Assembly: GCF_000347775.1 (NCBI RefSeq)
Contig: NZ_APAT01000015.1
Location: 248,001 to 312,000 of the forward strand
DNA from: Marinobacter santoriniensis NKSG1
GTDB lineage: Bacteria; Pseudomonadota; Gammaproteobacteria; Pseudomonadales; Oleiphilaceae
Length of the DNA: 64,000 bases
Direction: 5' to 3'
How positions within the stretch are numbered: the first letter of the stretch is position 1; every line of letters begins with the position of its first letter. Made by a program: the position numbers and the translations under genes. This document shows positions 21,276-29,565 of this stretch, one piece after another. Under the pieces are notes generated by a model that saw only the letters and a program-made list of their open reading frames with translations, was not told where the DNA came from and ran no database searches.

Positions 21276-21303
21276 AAAAAGCCGGAGAAATCTCCGGCTT
21301 TTT
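21276..21303 (-). terminator. Intrinsic terminator after prpF
   Basis: A near-perfect hairpin: AAAAAGCCGGAGA at 21276-21288 pairs with TCTCCGGCTTTTT at 21291-21303, with T-runs on both sides. It sits 18 bases after the prpF stop on the minus strand and should end the gntR-prpBC-acnD-prpF transcript before prpD. Confidence 0.85.
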
Positions 21304-21321
21304 GACTCAGCACTCGGCAAC

Positions 21322-22500
21322 TCAGAAGCAGTCGCCAGGCACCCTCACCCATCCTTCCATCAGGATGCGCGCACTGCGGCTCATGATCGCTTTCGTGGCG
21401 GTCCACTGGCCATTCACCTCTTTGGCCTCGGCACCGACTCTCAAGGTTCCCGAGGGATGACCAAAGGTTACGTGAGTCCGGTCACCGCCACCGGCGGCCA
21501 GGTTGACCAGCGATCCCGGCACGGCAGAAGCCGTGGCAATGGCCACCGCCGCCGTTCCCATCATGGCGTGGTGCAACTTGCCCATGGACAGCGCCCGAAC
21601 CAGAACGTCGATGTCCGAAGCCGTGATCTGCTTGCCGCTGGAGGCCACATAATCCACGGGCTTGGCTACGAAGGCGACCTTCGGTGTGTGCTGTCGATTG
21701 GCAGCTTCGGCGATGTCGTTGATCAGCCCCATCTTTACCGCACCGTGGGCCCGGATGGTTTCGAACATTTCCAGCGCTTTCGGATCGCTGTTGATGTCGT
21801 CCTGTAGCTCCGTGCCCTTGTATCCGATATCTTCGGCATTGATGAAGATGGTCGGGATGCCGGCGTTGATCATGGTGGCCTTCAGGGTGCCCACTCCGGG
21901 CACTTCCAGGTCATCCACGACATTGCCGGTGGGGAACATGGCGCCGTCACCGTCCGCCGGATCCATGAATTCTATCTGGACTTCCGCCGCCGGGAAGGTG
22001 ACACCGTCCAGTTCGAAATCGCCGGTCTCCTGAACCTCACCATTGGTAATGGGCACATGGGCCACGATGGTTTTCCGGATATTGGCCTGCCAGATTCGAA
22101 CTGTGCAGGTACCGTTTTCCGGAATCCGGTCTCTGGCCACAAAACCGCCGTTGATGGCAAAGGCACCAACGGCCGCCGTCAGGTTGCCGCAGTTACCGCT
22201 CCAGTCCACGAAGGGCTTGTCGATGGACACCTGCCCGAACAGGTAGTCCACGTCATGATCCGGTTGGGTGGGTTCCGCCAGAATTACGGTCTTGCTCGTG
22301 CTGGAGGTCGCCCCGCCCATACCATCCGTCTGCTTCTGGTAAGGATCGGGGCTGCCGATCACGCGCAGCAACAGGTTATCCCGGGCCTGGCCCGGCACCT
22401 GGGCGGCTTCCGGCAGATCCTGCAGCCGGAAGAACACACCCTTGCTGGTGCCGCCACGCATATAGGTGGCGGGAACGCGGATTTGAGGTGCGTGGGTCAT
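21322..22500 (-). CDS. prpF: 2-methylaconitate cis-trans isomerase PrpF
   Basis: A 392-residue PrpF-family isomerase (diaminopimelate-epimerase-like fold). It begins APQIRVPATYMRGGTSKGVF, which is the conserved PrpF opening, and has DPYQKQTDGMGGATSSTSK, DWSGNCGNLTAAVGAFAI and HHAMMGTAAVAIATA. It isomerises the trans-2-methylaconitate made by AcnD into the cis form. Its start overlaps the acnD stop (ATGA), consistent with paired function. Last gene before the terminator. Confidence 0.96.
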   Translation of the reverse strand: MTHAPQIRVPATYMRGGTSKGVFFRLQDLPEAAQVPGQARDNLLLRVIGSPDPYQKQTDGMGGATSSTSKTVILAEPTQPDHDVDYLFGQVSIDKPFVDWSGNCGNLTAAVGAFAINGGFVARDRIPENGTCTVRIWQANIRKTIVAHVPITNGEVQETGDFELDGVTFPAAEVQIEFMDPADGDGAMFPTGNVVDDLEVPGVGTLKATMINAGIPTIFINAEDIGYKGTELQDDINSDPKALEMFETIRAHGAVKMGLINDIAEAANRQHTPKVAFVAKPVDYVASSGKQITASDIDVLVRALSMGKLHHAMMGTAAVAIATASAVPGSLVNLAAGGGDRTHVTFGHPSGTLRVGAEAKEVNGQWTATKAIMSRSARILMEGWVRVPGDCF

Positions 22501-25094
22501 GCCGTGCCCTCCGCCTCCAGGAAGTCCTGGGCAAAGCGCTGCAACACTCCACCAGCCTTATAGATAGACACTTCCTCGGCGGTATCCAGGCGACAGATCA
22601 CGGGCACATGCTCGGTGCTGCCGTTCCTGCGATGGATGACCAGCGTCAGCTCCGCTCGTGGTGCCGGGGTACCTTCCACGTCGTAGGTTTCAGTGCCGTC
22701 CAGGGCCAGAGTCTTGCGCGTAGTTCCTTCTTCGAACTGCAGGGGCATCACGCCCATGCCGACCAGGTTGGTCCGGTGAATCCGCTCGAAACCTTCGGCC
22801 ACAATGGCTTCGACCCCCGCCAGAGCAACGCCCTTGGCGGCCCAGTCACGGGAAGAACCCTGACCATAGTCAGCACCGGCAACGATGATCAGCGGTTGCT
22901 TGCGCTCCATATAGGTCTCGATGGCTTCCCACATACGGGTAACCTTGCCTTCCGGCTCGATCCGGGCCAGGGAGCCCTGCTTCACGTTGCCGCTCTCGTC
23001 CGTCACCATTTCATTGAACAGTTTCGGGTTTGCGAAAGTTGCACGCTGGGCGGTCAGGTGGTCGCCACGATGGGTTGCGTAGGAGTTGAAGTCTTCTTCC
23101 GGCAGGCCCATTTTCGCAAGGTACTCACCGGCCGCACTGCTGGCCAGGATCGCGTTCGACGGCGACAGGTGGTCGGTGGTGATGTTGTCCGGCAGGACCG
23201 CCAGCGGCCGCATGCCTTTCAGGGATTTCTCGCCGGCCAGTGCACCTTCCCAGTATGGCGGACGACGGATGTAGGTACTCTGGGGCCGCCATTGGTACAA
23301 GGGATCGCTCTGCGCCTGGGCTTCCCTGGTGATGTCGAACATCGGAATGTAGGTGCTACGGAACTGCTCCGGCTTCACCGACTGTTTCACGATGGCATCG
23401 ATTTCCTCGTCGCTCGGCCAGATGTCCTTCAGGGTGATGGGGTTGCCATCCTGATCATAGCCGAGGGCATCCTTCTCAATATCGAAACGGATGGTCCCGG
23501 CAATGGCGTAGGCGACCACCAACGGCGGCGAGGCCAGGAATGCCTGCTTGGCGTAAGGGTGAATCCGGCCGTCGAAGTTCCGGTTACCGGAGAGCACCGC
23601 GGTGGAATACAGGTCCCGATCGATAATTTCCTGCTGGATTTTCGGATCCAGGGCACCGCTCATGCCGTTACAGGTGGTACAGGCAAACGCCACCACGCCG
23701 AAACCGAGGTTTTCCAGCTCGGGCAACAGGTTGGCTTCTTCCAGGTACATCTTGACGGTTTTGGAGCCCGGTGCCAGGGAGGTCTTCACCCAGGGCTTGC
23801 GGGTCAGGCCCAGTTTGTTGGCGTTGCGCGCAATCAGGCCGGCCGCCACCATGTTACGGGGGTTACTGGTGTTGGTGCAGCTGGTGATGGCAGCGATGAT
23901 GCACGCGCCGTCCGGCATTTTACCCTCTTCCAGCTCCCAGTCGCCGGCAATGCCACGCTTGGCCAGCTCGGAGGTAGGAAGATGGGCATGCGGGTTGGAT
24001 GGCCCCGCGAGGGTGCGGGTGACCCTGGACAGATCGAACTTCAGAACCCGTTCATACTCGGCATTCTTCAGGCTGTCGGCCCACAGACCGGTTTCCTTTG
24101 CGTATTTCTCTACGAGGGCAATCTGGTCGTCTTCCCGGCCGGTCAGCTTCAGGTAATCGATGGTCTGACCGTCGATGTAGAACATCGCGGCAGTGGCGCC
24201 GTATTCCGGCGTCATGTTGGAGATAGTGGCCCGATCACCCACGGTGAGGCTGTCGGCACCTTCACCGTAGAATTCCAGGTAGGCACCAACCACCCGCTCC
24301 TTGCGCAGGAATTCTGTCAGGGCCAGCACCATATCGGTACTGGTAATGCCCGGCTGAAGCTTGCCGGTGAGTTCGACACCCACGATATCCGGCAGACGCA
24401 TCATGGAAGCACGGCCAAGCATCACGCTCTCGGCTTCGAGACCGCCGACACCGACGGAGATAACGCCCAGGGCGTCCACCATCGGCGTATGGCTGTCGGT
24501 GCCCACGCAGGTATCCGGGAAGGCAACGCCCTCTCGGGTCTGAACGACCGGAGACATCTTTTCCAGGTTGATCTGGTGCATGATGCCGTTGCCCGGGGGG
24601 ATCACATCCACGTTCTTGAACGCGGTCTTGGTCCAGTTGATGAAGTGGAAACGGTCATCGTTCCGACGATCTTCAATGGCACGGTTTTTCGCGAACGCGT
24701 CCTTTTCGAAACCGGCATGCTCAACGGCCAGGGAGTGGTCGACGATCAACTGGGTGGGAACTACCGGGTTGACCTTGGCAGGATCCCCGCCCTTCTCGGC
24801 GATCGCGTCACGCAGACCGGCCAGATCGACCAGCGCGGTCTGGCCCAGGATGTCATGGCAGACCACTCGTGCCGGATACCATGGGAAGTCCAGATCGCGC
24901 TTACGCTCGATCAGCTGTTTCAGGGAGTCCGTCAGCATCTCCGGATCACAACGGCGAACCAGTTGTTCTGCCAGGATTTTGGAGGTGTACGGCAGTTTGT
25001 CGTAGGCGCCGGCGTGGATGTCCTCCACGGCCTGACGGGTATCAAAATAGTCCAGGTCGGTGCCCGGCAGAGGTTTACGGTATTCGGTGTTCAT
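22497..25094 (-). CDS. acnD: Fe-S-dependent 2-methylcitrate dehydratase AcnD
   Basis: An 865-residue aconitase-family protein of the AcnD branch. Cluster ligands are visible in AITSCTNTSNP and ACTTCNGMSG, and substrate/active-site segments in VGTDSHTPMVDALGVI and GADYGQGSSRDWAAKG. It dehydrates 2-methylcitrate to 2-methylaconitate in the cytoplasm and needs PrpF, which overlaps it by four bases. It in turn overlaps prpC (ATGA). Length matches AcnD (about 865) rather than AcnA (about 890-915). Confidence 0.96.
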   Translation of the reverse strand: MNTEYRKPLPGTDLDYFDTRQAVEDIHAGAYDKLPYTSKILAEQLVRRCDPEMLTDSLKQLIERKRDLDFPWYPARVVCHDILGQTALVDLAGLRDAIAEKGGDPAKVNPVVPTQLIVDHSLAVEHAGFEKDAFAKNRAIEDRRNDDRFHFINWTKTAFKNVDVIPPGNGIMHQINLEKMSPVVQTREGVAFPDTCVGTDSHTPMVDALGVISVGVGGLEAESVMLGRASMMRLPDIVGVELTGKLQPGITSTDMVLALTEFLRKERVVGAYLEFYGEGADSLTVGDRATISNMTPEYGATAAMFYIDGQTIDYLKLTGREDDQIALVEKYAKETGLWADSLKNAEYERVLKFDLSRVTRTLAGPSNPHAHLPTSELAKRGIAGDWELEEGKMPDGACIIAAITSCTNTSNPRNMVAAGLIARNANKLGLTRKPWVKTSLAPGSKTVKMYLEEANLLPELENLGFGVVAFACTTCNGMSGALDPKIQQEIIDRDLYSTAVLSGNRNFDGRIHPYAKQAFLASPPLVVAYAIAGTIRFDIEKDALGYDQDGNPITLKDIWPSDEEIDAIVKQSVKPEQFRSTYIPMFDITREAQAQSDPLYQWRPQSTYIRRPPYWEGALAGEKSLKGMRPLAVLPDNITTDHLSPSNAILASSAAGEYLAKMGLPEEDFNSYATHRGDHLTAQRATFANPKLFNEMVTDESGNVKQGSLARIEPEGKVTRMWEAIETYMERKQPLIIVAGADYGQGSSRDWAAKGVALAGVEAIVAEGFERIHRTNLVGMGVMPLQFEEGTTRKTLALDGTETYDVEGTPAPRAELTLVIHRRNGSTEHVPVICRLDTAEEVSIYKAGGVLQRFAQDFLEAEGTA

Positions 25095-26221
25095 GGACGC
25101 TCCTCAATCGGTACCCACTTGGCGTCCGCCGGGCCGGTGTAGTCGGCACTGGGGCGGATGATGCGGTTGTTCGCGCGCTGCTCCTTCACGTGGGCGGTCC
25201 AGCCGGATACCCGGGACATGACGAAGATCGGGGTAAACAGTTCGGTCGGGATGCCCATGAAGTGATAGGCTGACGCGTGGAAGAAGTCGGCATTACAGAA
25301 CAGCTTCTTCTCTCGCCACATGACTCCCTCGCAACGAACGGATACCGGATAGAGCACCGTATCTCCGACTTCATCTGCAAGCTTTTTGGACCACTGTTTG
25401 ATGATGGCGTTGCGCGGATCGGACTCTTTGTAGATCGCGTGGCCGAAGCCCATGATCTTTTCCTTGCGCTCCAGCATGCCCATCAGGCCTTCTTCGGCCT
25501 CGTCCGGGGTGCTGAACCGCTGGATCAGTTCCATGGCTGCTTCGTTGGCACCGCCATGCAGCGGCCCACGCAATGTACCGATGGCACCGGTGACACAGCT
25601 GTGGATGTCCGAGAGCGTAGAGGCACAAACACGGGCTGTGAAGGTGGAGGCGTTGAATTCGTGCTCCGCATAGAGAATCAGGGAGACGTTCATCACCTTC
25701 TCATGCAATTCGCTGGGCTTCTTGCCGTGGAGCAGTTCCAGGAAGTGGCCACCGATGGAATCCACGTCGCTGTCGGTCTCAATGCGAACGCCGTCGTGGG
25801 CGAAGCGGTACCAATACGTGATGATGGACGGGAACACCGCCAGCATGCGGTCGATCTTGTCGTCCTGCTCGCTGAAGTCCTGTTCGGTCTCCAGGTTGCC
25901 CAGCATGGAGCAGCCGGTGCGCATCACATCCATCGGGTGCGCGTCTTTGGGGATCTGCTCAAGCACCGTTTTCAGGGCGGCGGGCAGGCCACGGAGGCTC
26001 TGGAGCTTTTTCTTGTAGCCGTCCAGCTCCTGGCGGTTGGGCAGCTTGCCACGCAGCAGCAGGTAGGCAATCTCCTCAAACTGGGCCTTTTCCGCGAGAT
26101 CGGCGATGTCGTAACCGCGGTAGGTCAGGCCCGCACCGCTTTTTCCAACGGTGCACAGAGCCGTTTCACCAGCCACCTGGCCACGCAGGCCAGCTCCACC
26201 AAGTTTCTTTGCTTCAGCCAT
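25091..26221 (-). CDS. prpC: 2-methylcitrate synthase PrpC
   Basis: A 376-residue citrate-synthase-family enzyme that joins propionyl-CoA and oxaloacetate. Features are KSGAGLTYRGYDIADLAEKA near residue 28, ILYAEHEFNASTFTARVCAS, LHGGANEAAMELIQRF with an active-site His, and MGFGHAIYKESDPRN with the second. The size is typical of PrpC and shorter than GltA. It lies 24 bases after prpB and overlaps acnD by four bases. Confidence 0.96.
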   Translation of the reverse strand: MAEAKKLGGAGLRGQVAGETALCTVGKSGAGLTYRGYDIADLAEKAQFEEIAYLLLRGKLPNRQELDGYKKKLQSLRGLPAALKTVLEQIPKDAHPMDVMRTGCSMLGNLETEQDFSEQDDKIDRMLAVFPSIITYWYRFAHDGVRIETDSDVDSIGGHFLELLHGKKPSELHEKVMNVSLILYAEHEFNASTFTARVCASTLSDIHSCVTGAIGTLRGPLHGGANEAAMELIQRFSTPDEAEEGLMGMLERKEKIMGFGHAIYKESDPRNAIIKQWSKKLADEVGDTVLYPVSVRCEGVMWREKKLFCNADFFHASAYHFMGIPTELFTPIFVMSRVSGWTAHVKEQRANNRIIRPSADYTGPADAKWVPIEERP

Positions 26222-26245
26222 GTTTCTCTCTCCAATCAGTCTTGT

Positions 26246-27133
26246 TCAGTCTTTGTTCTGAGCGAAAAGCTGGTCCAGCTTTTGTTCGAATTCGTGGTAG
26301 TTGAGGAAATCGTACAGTTCCATGCGGGTCTGCATCAGATCAACTACGTCTTTCTGGTCGCCCTTCTCCAGAATGTTCTGATAGACGGTGACGGCTGCCT
26401 TGTTCATGGCCCGGAAAGCACTCAGCGGATAAAGGACCATATCGGCACCGGCCTCCGCCAGTTCCTTGCGGTTGTAAAGGGGTGTGGCACCGAACTCGGT
26501 GATATTGGCCAGAATGGGCACATCCAGCGCTTCGGAGAAGGCTTTGTAGTGCTCCAGTTCGGTCACTGCTTCGGCGAAGATGCCATCGGCGCCTGCTTCG
26601 ATGCAGGCTTTGGCGCGATCAATCGCCGCTTCCAGTCCCTCTTTCTGGAAAGCGTCGGTACGGGCCATGATGAAAAAGTCGTCGTCCTGCCGGGCATCGG
26701 CCGCCGCCTTGATCCGATCCACCATCTCTTCCTTGGAGACGATTTCCTTGTTCGGACGGTGGCCGCAACGCTTCTGGGCAACCTGGTCTTCAATGTGGAC
26801 AGCCGCCGCACCTGCGCGTTCCATTTCACGGATGGTCCGGGCGATATTGAACGCCCCACCCCATCCGGTATCGATATCCACCAGCAACGGCAACCCGGAA
26901 GCAGCCGTGATCCGGCGCACGTCTTCAACCACGTCGTTCATGGTGGTCATTCCGAGGTCCGGCAGCCCGTAGGAAGCATTGGCAACGCCGCCCCCGGAGA
27001 GGTAGATGGCCTGGTGACCCACTTTTTCGGCCATCATTGCCGCATAGGCATTGATCGTACCGACAATCTGTAGCGGCTGGTTCTCTTTCAGGGCCTTACG
27101 GAAGCGAGCGCCCGGGGAAAGTGTGTTGGCCAT
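26246..27133 (-). CDS. prpB: Methylisocitrate lyase PrpB
   Basis: A 295-residue isocitrate-lyase-family enzyme that cleaves 2-methylisocitrate to pyruvate and succinate. The signature is [20 protein letters not shown] (catalytic Cys in KRCGH), with [17 protein letters not shown] for Mg binding. Length equals E. coli PrpB. It starts 17 bases after the gntR stop, so the regulator and pathway genes are probably one transcript. Confidence 0.97.
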   Translation of the reverse strand: MANTLSPGARFRKALKENQPLQIVGTINAYAAMMAEKVGHQAIYLSGGGVANASYGLPDLGMTTMNDVVEDVRRITAASGLPLLVDIDTGWGGAFNIARTIREMERAGAAAVHIEDQVAQKRCGHRPNKEIVSKEEMVDRIKAAADARQDDDFFIMARTDAFQKEGLEAAIDRAKACIEAGADGIFAEAVTELEHYKAFSEALDVPILANITEFGATPLYNRKELAEAGADMVLYPLSAFRAMNKAAVTVYQNILEKGDQKDVVDLMQTRMELYDFLNYHEFEQKLDQLFAQNKD

Positions 27134-27150
27134 AGGATAATCCTCTCTTA

Positions 27151-27831
27151 TCAGATCGTTAGAACGCCTTCTTCAATCTTTTTCTCGATGTTCTGGCGTG
27201 CAGCATTGATGTGTCTTTTCATCAGGAATTCGGCGAGTTCACCATCGCGATGGGCGATGGCTTCGACGATACGGCGGTGTTCACCAAGCGCCAGATGGGG
27301 GCGCCCGGCCGAGGTGCTTAACCGGTAACGGTACATCCGCACCATGTAGTAGAGGTCACCCAACAACATCTGGGCAAGCTTGGCGTTACGGCTGCCAGTG
27401 GCAATGCGGTGATGGAAATCATAGTCGCCTTCGGCCTGGTAGTACGCCTGGCCCTGAGCTTCTTCGATCATTGCCTCATGGCTGTCCAGGGTAGCCTGAA
27501 GCTCGGAGATTTCCTCGTCGGTCATCCGTTCGGCCGCCTGGCGGGCGGCCAGGCCCTCCATGACCTCGCGGATACGATATAACTCCAGCAACTCTGACGC
27601 ACTGACAGAGACCACCTTAACGCCGGCATGGGGACGACGGACGAGAAGCCCACGGGATTCAAGGCGCCCAAGCGCCTCTCGCAGGGGACCGCGAGTGAGG
27701 TTAAAACGCGAACAGAGCTCCAGCTCGCCGATTTTTTCACCCGGACCGAGCTCGCCTGTCACGATAGCCGTTTGTAAACAATCAAACGCTTCGTCGGCGC
27801 GTGTTTGGGATTGCAGAGTTGCTTCAGCCAT
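27151..27831 (-). CDS. GntR-family (FadR/FCD type) regulator of the prp operon
   Basis: A 226-residue regulator: winged helix-turn-helix at about residues 15-80 ([20 protein letters not shown], then [16 protein letters not shown]) and an all-helical FCD effector domain (about 95-215). FCD proteins usually bind a carboxylate with Asp and His residues, and the [20 protein letters not shown] segment fits. As first gene of the methylcitrate operon, it is probably a repressor relieved by a pathway acid such as 2-methylcitrate or propionate derivative; this replaces the sigma-54 PrpR of enterics. Three operator-like repeats lie in its upstream gap. Confidence 0.93.
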   Translation of the reverse strand: MAEATLQSQTRADEAFDCLQTAIVTGELGPGEKIGELELCSRFNLTRGPLREALGRLESRGLLVRRPHAGVKVVSVSASELLELYRIREVMEGLAARQAAERMTDEEISELQATLDSHEAMIEEAQGQAYYQAEGDYDFHHRIATGSRNAKLAQMLLGDLYYMVRMYRYRLSTSAGRPHLALGEHRRIVEAIAHRDGELAEFLMKRHINAARQNIEKKIEEGVLTI

Positions 27832-27834
27832 ACC

Positions 27835-27844
27835 TTGTCTACAA
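27835..27844. promoter_or_regulatory. Operator-like repeat 1 (TTGTCTACAA) of the prp regulator
   Basis: Nine of ten bases match the palindromic TTGTCAACAA found twice upstream. It lies 3 bases before the gntR start, 52 bases from repeat 2, which is close to five helical turns. Confidence 0.5.
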
Positions 27845-27864
27845 TAAATGCGTTTTATGGCTAA

Positions 27865-27893
27865 AATTTACGCCCTGCCCTCTATATTGTCAA
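27865..27893 (-). promoter_or_regulatory. Promoter of gntR-prpBC-acnD-prpF
   Basis: On the minus strand a perfect -35 TTGACA (27888-27893) and a -10 TAAATT (27865-27870) are separated by exactly 17 bases. The -35 hexamer lies inside operator-like repeat 2, so regulator binding would exclude polymerase, implying autorepression of the operon. Confidence 0.6.
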
Positions 27894-27899
27894 CAATAT
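27884..27899. promoter_or_regulatory. Operator-like repeat 2, perfect 16-base inverted repeat
   Basis: ATATTGT-CA-ACAATAT, with core TTGTCAACAA at 27887-27896. The core TTGT-N2-ACAA resembles sites bound by several GntR/FadR-type regulators. It covers the -35 hexamer of the operon promoter. Confidence 0.6.
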
Positions 27900-27918
27900 C
27901 GGACTTCGCCTCGCAAGA

Positions 27919-27928
27919 TTGTCAACAC
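27919..27928. promoter_or_regulatory. Operator-like repeat 3 (TTGTCAACAC)
   Basis: Nine of ten bases of the repeat-2 core, 32 bases further upstream (about three helical turns), just past the opgD stop codon. Together the three copies lie on one face of the helix. Confidence 0.5.
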
Positions 27929-27933
27929 AAGAA

Positions 27934-29526
27934 TCAGGAATTGTAGAGCTTCCGGTCTGCCATTCCCGGAGGGGAATACTGATACAGCCAGGTTTCGGTC
28001 AACGGTTCATCATCAAGACTCAGATACAACCGCAGTTCGATGGGTTCGTCCGACTCATCCGGCACCAGGTCGAACATTGCCCGGTATCCCTGAATCGACG
28101 CCAGCGGCCTGGCGGAGGTAATCTCCACCCTGCCCCGGCTGGCCGTAATCACCGGGACAACGCGGGCATCCTTTGCCAGAAGTGCGAGTGGCCCTCCCGA
28201 AAAATCCACCGCAAACCGCCAGGAAAAGTACGTCCTTTTCTGCCCAACAACGCCTCCCAGCCCGGTTCGGGTCGCGTCCACTCTGGCGAGCTCCCCGGGT
28301 TCGTTCGGAACATTGGCCCCCCAGTGCAGTCGATAGGTCAAAAGGTATTCCTGATTCGCTTCAAGCGGTTGCTCCGGATGCCAGAAGGCAACGATATTGT
28401 CGAAGGTCTCATCGACCGTCGGAATCTCAACGAGATCGATACTGCCCTTACCCCAGCCCGATGAAGGCTCTACCCAAACGCTCGGCCTCCGATCGTAAAA
28501 GACGCCATCGTCCTGGTAGTGGTCAAAATCACGATCTCTCTGTAATAGCCCGAACCCCTTCGGACTCACATCCTGAAAACTGCTGAAACGCAGTTTCTCC
28601 GGGTTCACCAGGGGACGCCAAAGCCATTCTCCGGCGCCGGTGTGTATAGACAGACCATCGGAATCGTGGATTTCCGGGCGCCAGTCGTAATCCATGCGCC
28701 GGCTGTTCTCACCCACCTGGTACATGCTGGTCAGCGGCGCAATACCAACACGCTGGATTGTCCGCCGGGGATAAAGGGCAACATCCACATCCATTACCAG
28801 ATTCCGTCCCGGATCGATGACAAAGGCATAGGCGCCAGTGACGCTGGGGGAATCGAGCAACGCCCATACGCGCAGAAATGTCTGACCCTCCGCAGGACGT
28901 TCCAGCCAAAAGGCGGTAAACCTCGGGAACTCTTCCGGGGCGCCGGTACCGGTGTCGATGGCCAATCCTCGCGCTGACATGCCGTATTGCTTCTCGGAAC
29001 CTACGGCGCGGAAATAGCTGGCTCCCAGGAACGATGCGAGGTCGAGTGAAAAATTGGTGTGATAGTGCACCCGGAAGCCGGCAAACCCGAGGTCATCAGG
29101 CAGGTCGCCCAGCGGCTGATCTCCAGAATAGGTGAAATAGTCCGGATCATAGGCAAGTTCCGTCGCCTTCTCGCCTACTACTTCAAAAATCTGAACCGGT
29201 GCCTGGAAATACAGCCCAAGGTGAAAGAGCTGGATCTGAAAGTCAGAAGGCTGGTTACTCCACAGCGCCTTCTCTTTACGGAACCGGATCGCCTGGTAAT
29301 CATCCCAGCTCAGGTTTTTCAGCGCGTCCGGAATATCGCCCTCATGGTCCTGGTATGGCATACCGGCTTTGTGTCGGGCCAAACCCTTGAGCCAGGCATA
29401 ACTGAACGCTCCGGTTTCCTTGAGCAATGTATCCGTCGGGTTTTCTGTGCGGCCGAACGCGACAATCGGAACGCTGTAACTTCCCAGTGAGATCAACAGC
29501 ATTTTCAAAAGCGTTCTTCGGTCCAT
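27934..29526 (-). CDS. opgD: Periplasmic glucan biosynthesis protein OpgD (MdoG/D family)
   Basis: A 530-residue MdoG/MdoD-family protein. The N-terminus MDRRTLLKMLLISLGSYSV has the twin-arginine pattern (DRRTLLK followed by a hydrophobic stretch), which is diagnostic for OpgD, whereas OpgG has a Sec signal. Conserved family segments are LSWDDYQAIRFRKEKALW, GASYFRAVGSEKQYGMSARG, IAPLTSMYQVGENSRR and WRPEIHDSDGLSIHTGAGEW. It is needed for the final structure of osmoregulated periplasmic glucans. It follows opgH by 39 bases and is the last gene of the opg cluster. Confidence 0.93.
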   Translation of the reverse strand: MDRRTLLKMLLISLGSYSVPIVAFGRTENPTDTLLKETGAFSYAWLKGLARHKAGMPYQDHEGDIPDALKNLSWDDYQAIRFRKEKALWSNQPSDFQIQLFHLGLYFQAPVQIFEVVGEKATELAYDPDYFTYSGDQPLGDLPDDLGFAGFRVHYHTNFSLDLASFLGASYFRAVGSEKQYGMSARGLAIDTGTGAPEEFPRFTAFWLERPAEGQTFLRVWALLDSPSVTGAYAFVIDPGRNLVMDVDVALYPRRTIQRVGIAPLTSMYQVGENSRRMDYDWRPEIHDSDGLSIHTGAGEWLWRPLVNPEKLRFSSFQDVSPKGFGLLQRDRDFDHYQDDGVFYDRRPSVWVEPSSGWGKGSIDLVEIPTVDETFDNIVAFWHPEQPLEANQEYLLTYRLHWGANVPNEPGELARVDATRTGLGGVVGQKRTYFSWRFAVDFSGGPLALLAKDARVVPVITASRGRVEITSARPLASIQGYRAMFDLVPDESDEPIELRLYLSLDDEPLTETWLYQYSPPGMADRKLYNS

Positions 29527-29565
29527 CCAATGCCTCCGATTAGTAACGGTTGTCCGGGAATGAGG

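Noticed and set aside
22488..25142. 884-codon plus-strand open frame opposite acnD
   Set aside because: Antisense shadow of acnD; no recognisable motifs, and acnD is complete on the other strand.
25277..27073. 598-codon plus-strand open frame across prpC and prpB
   Set aside because: It spans two well-defined opposite genes and their gap and has no family features.
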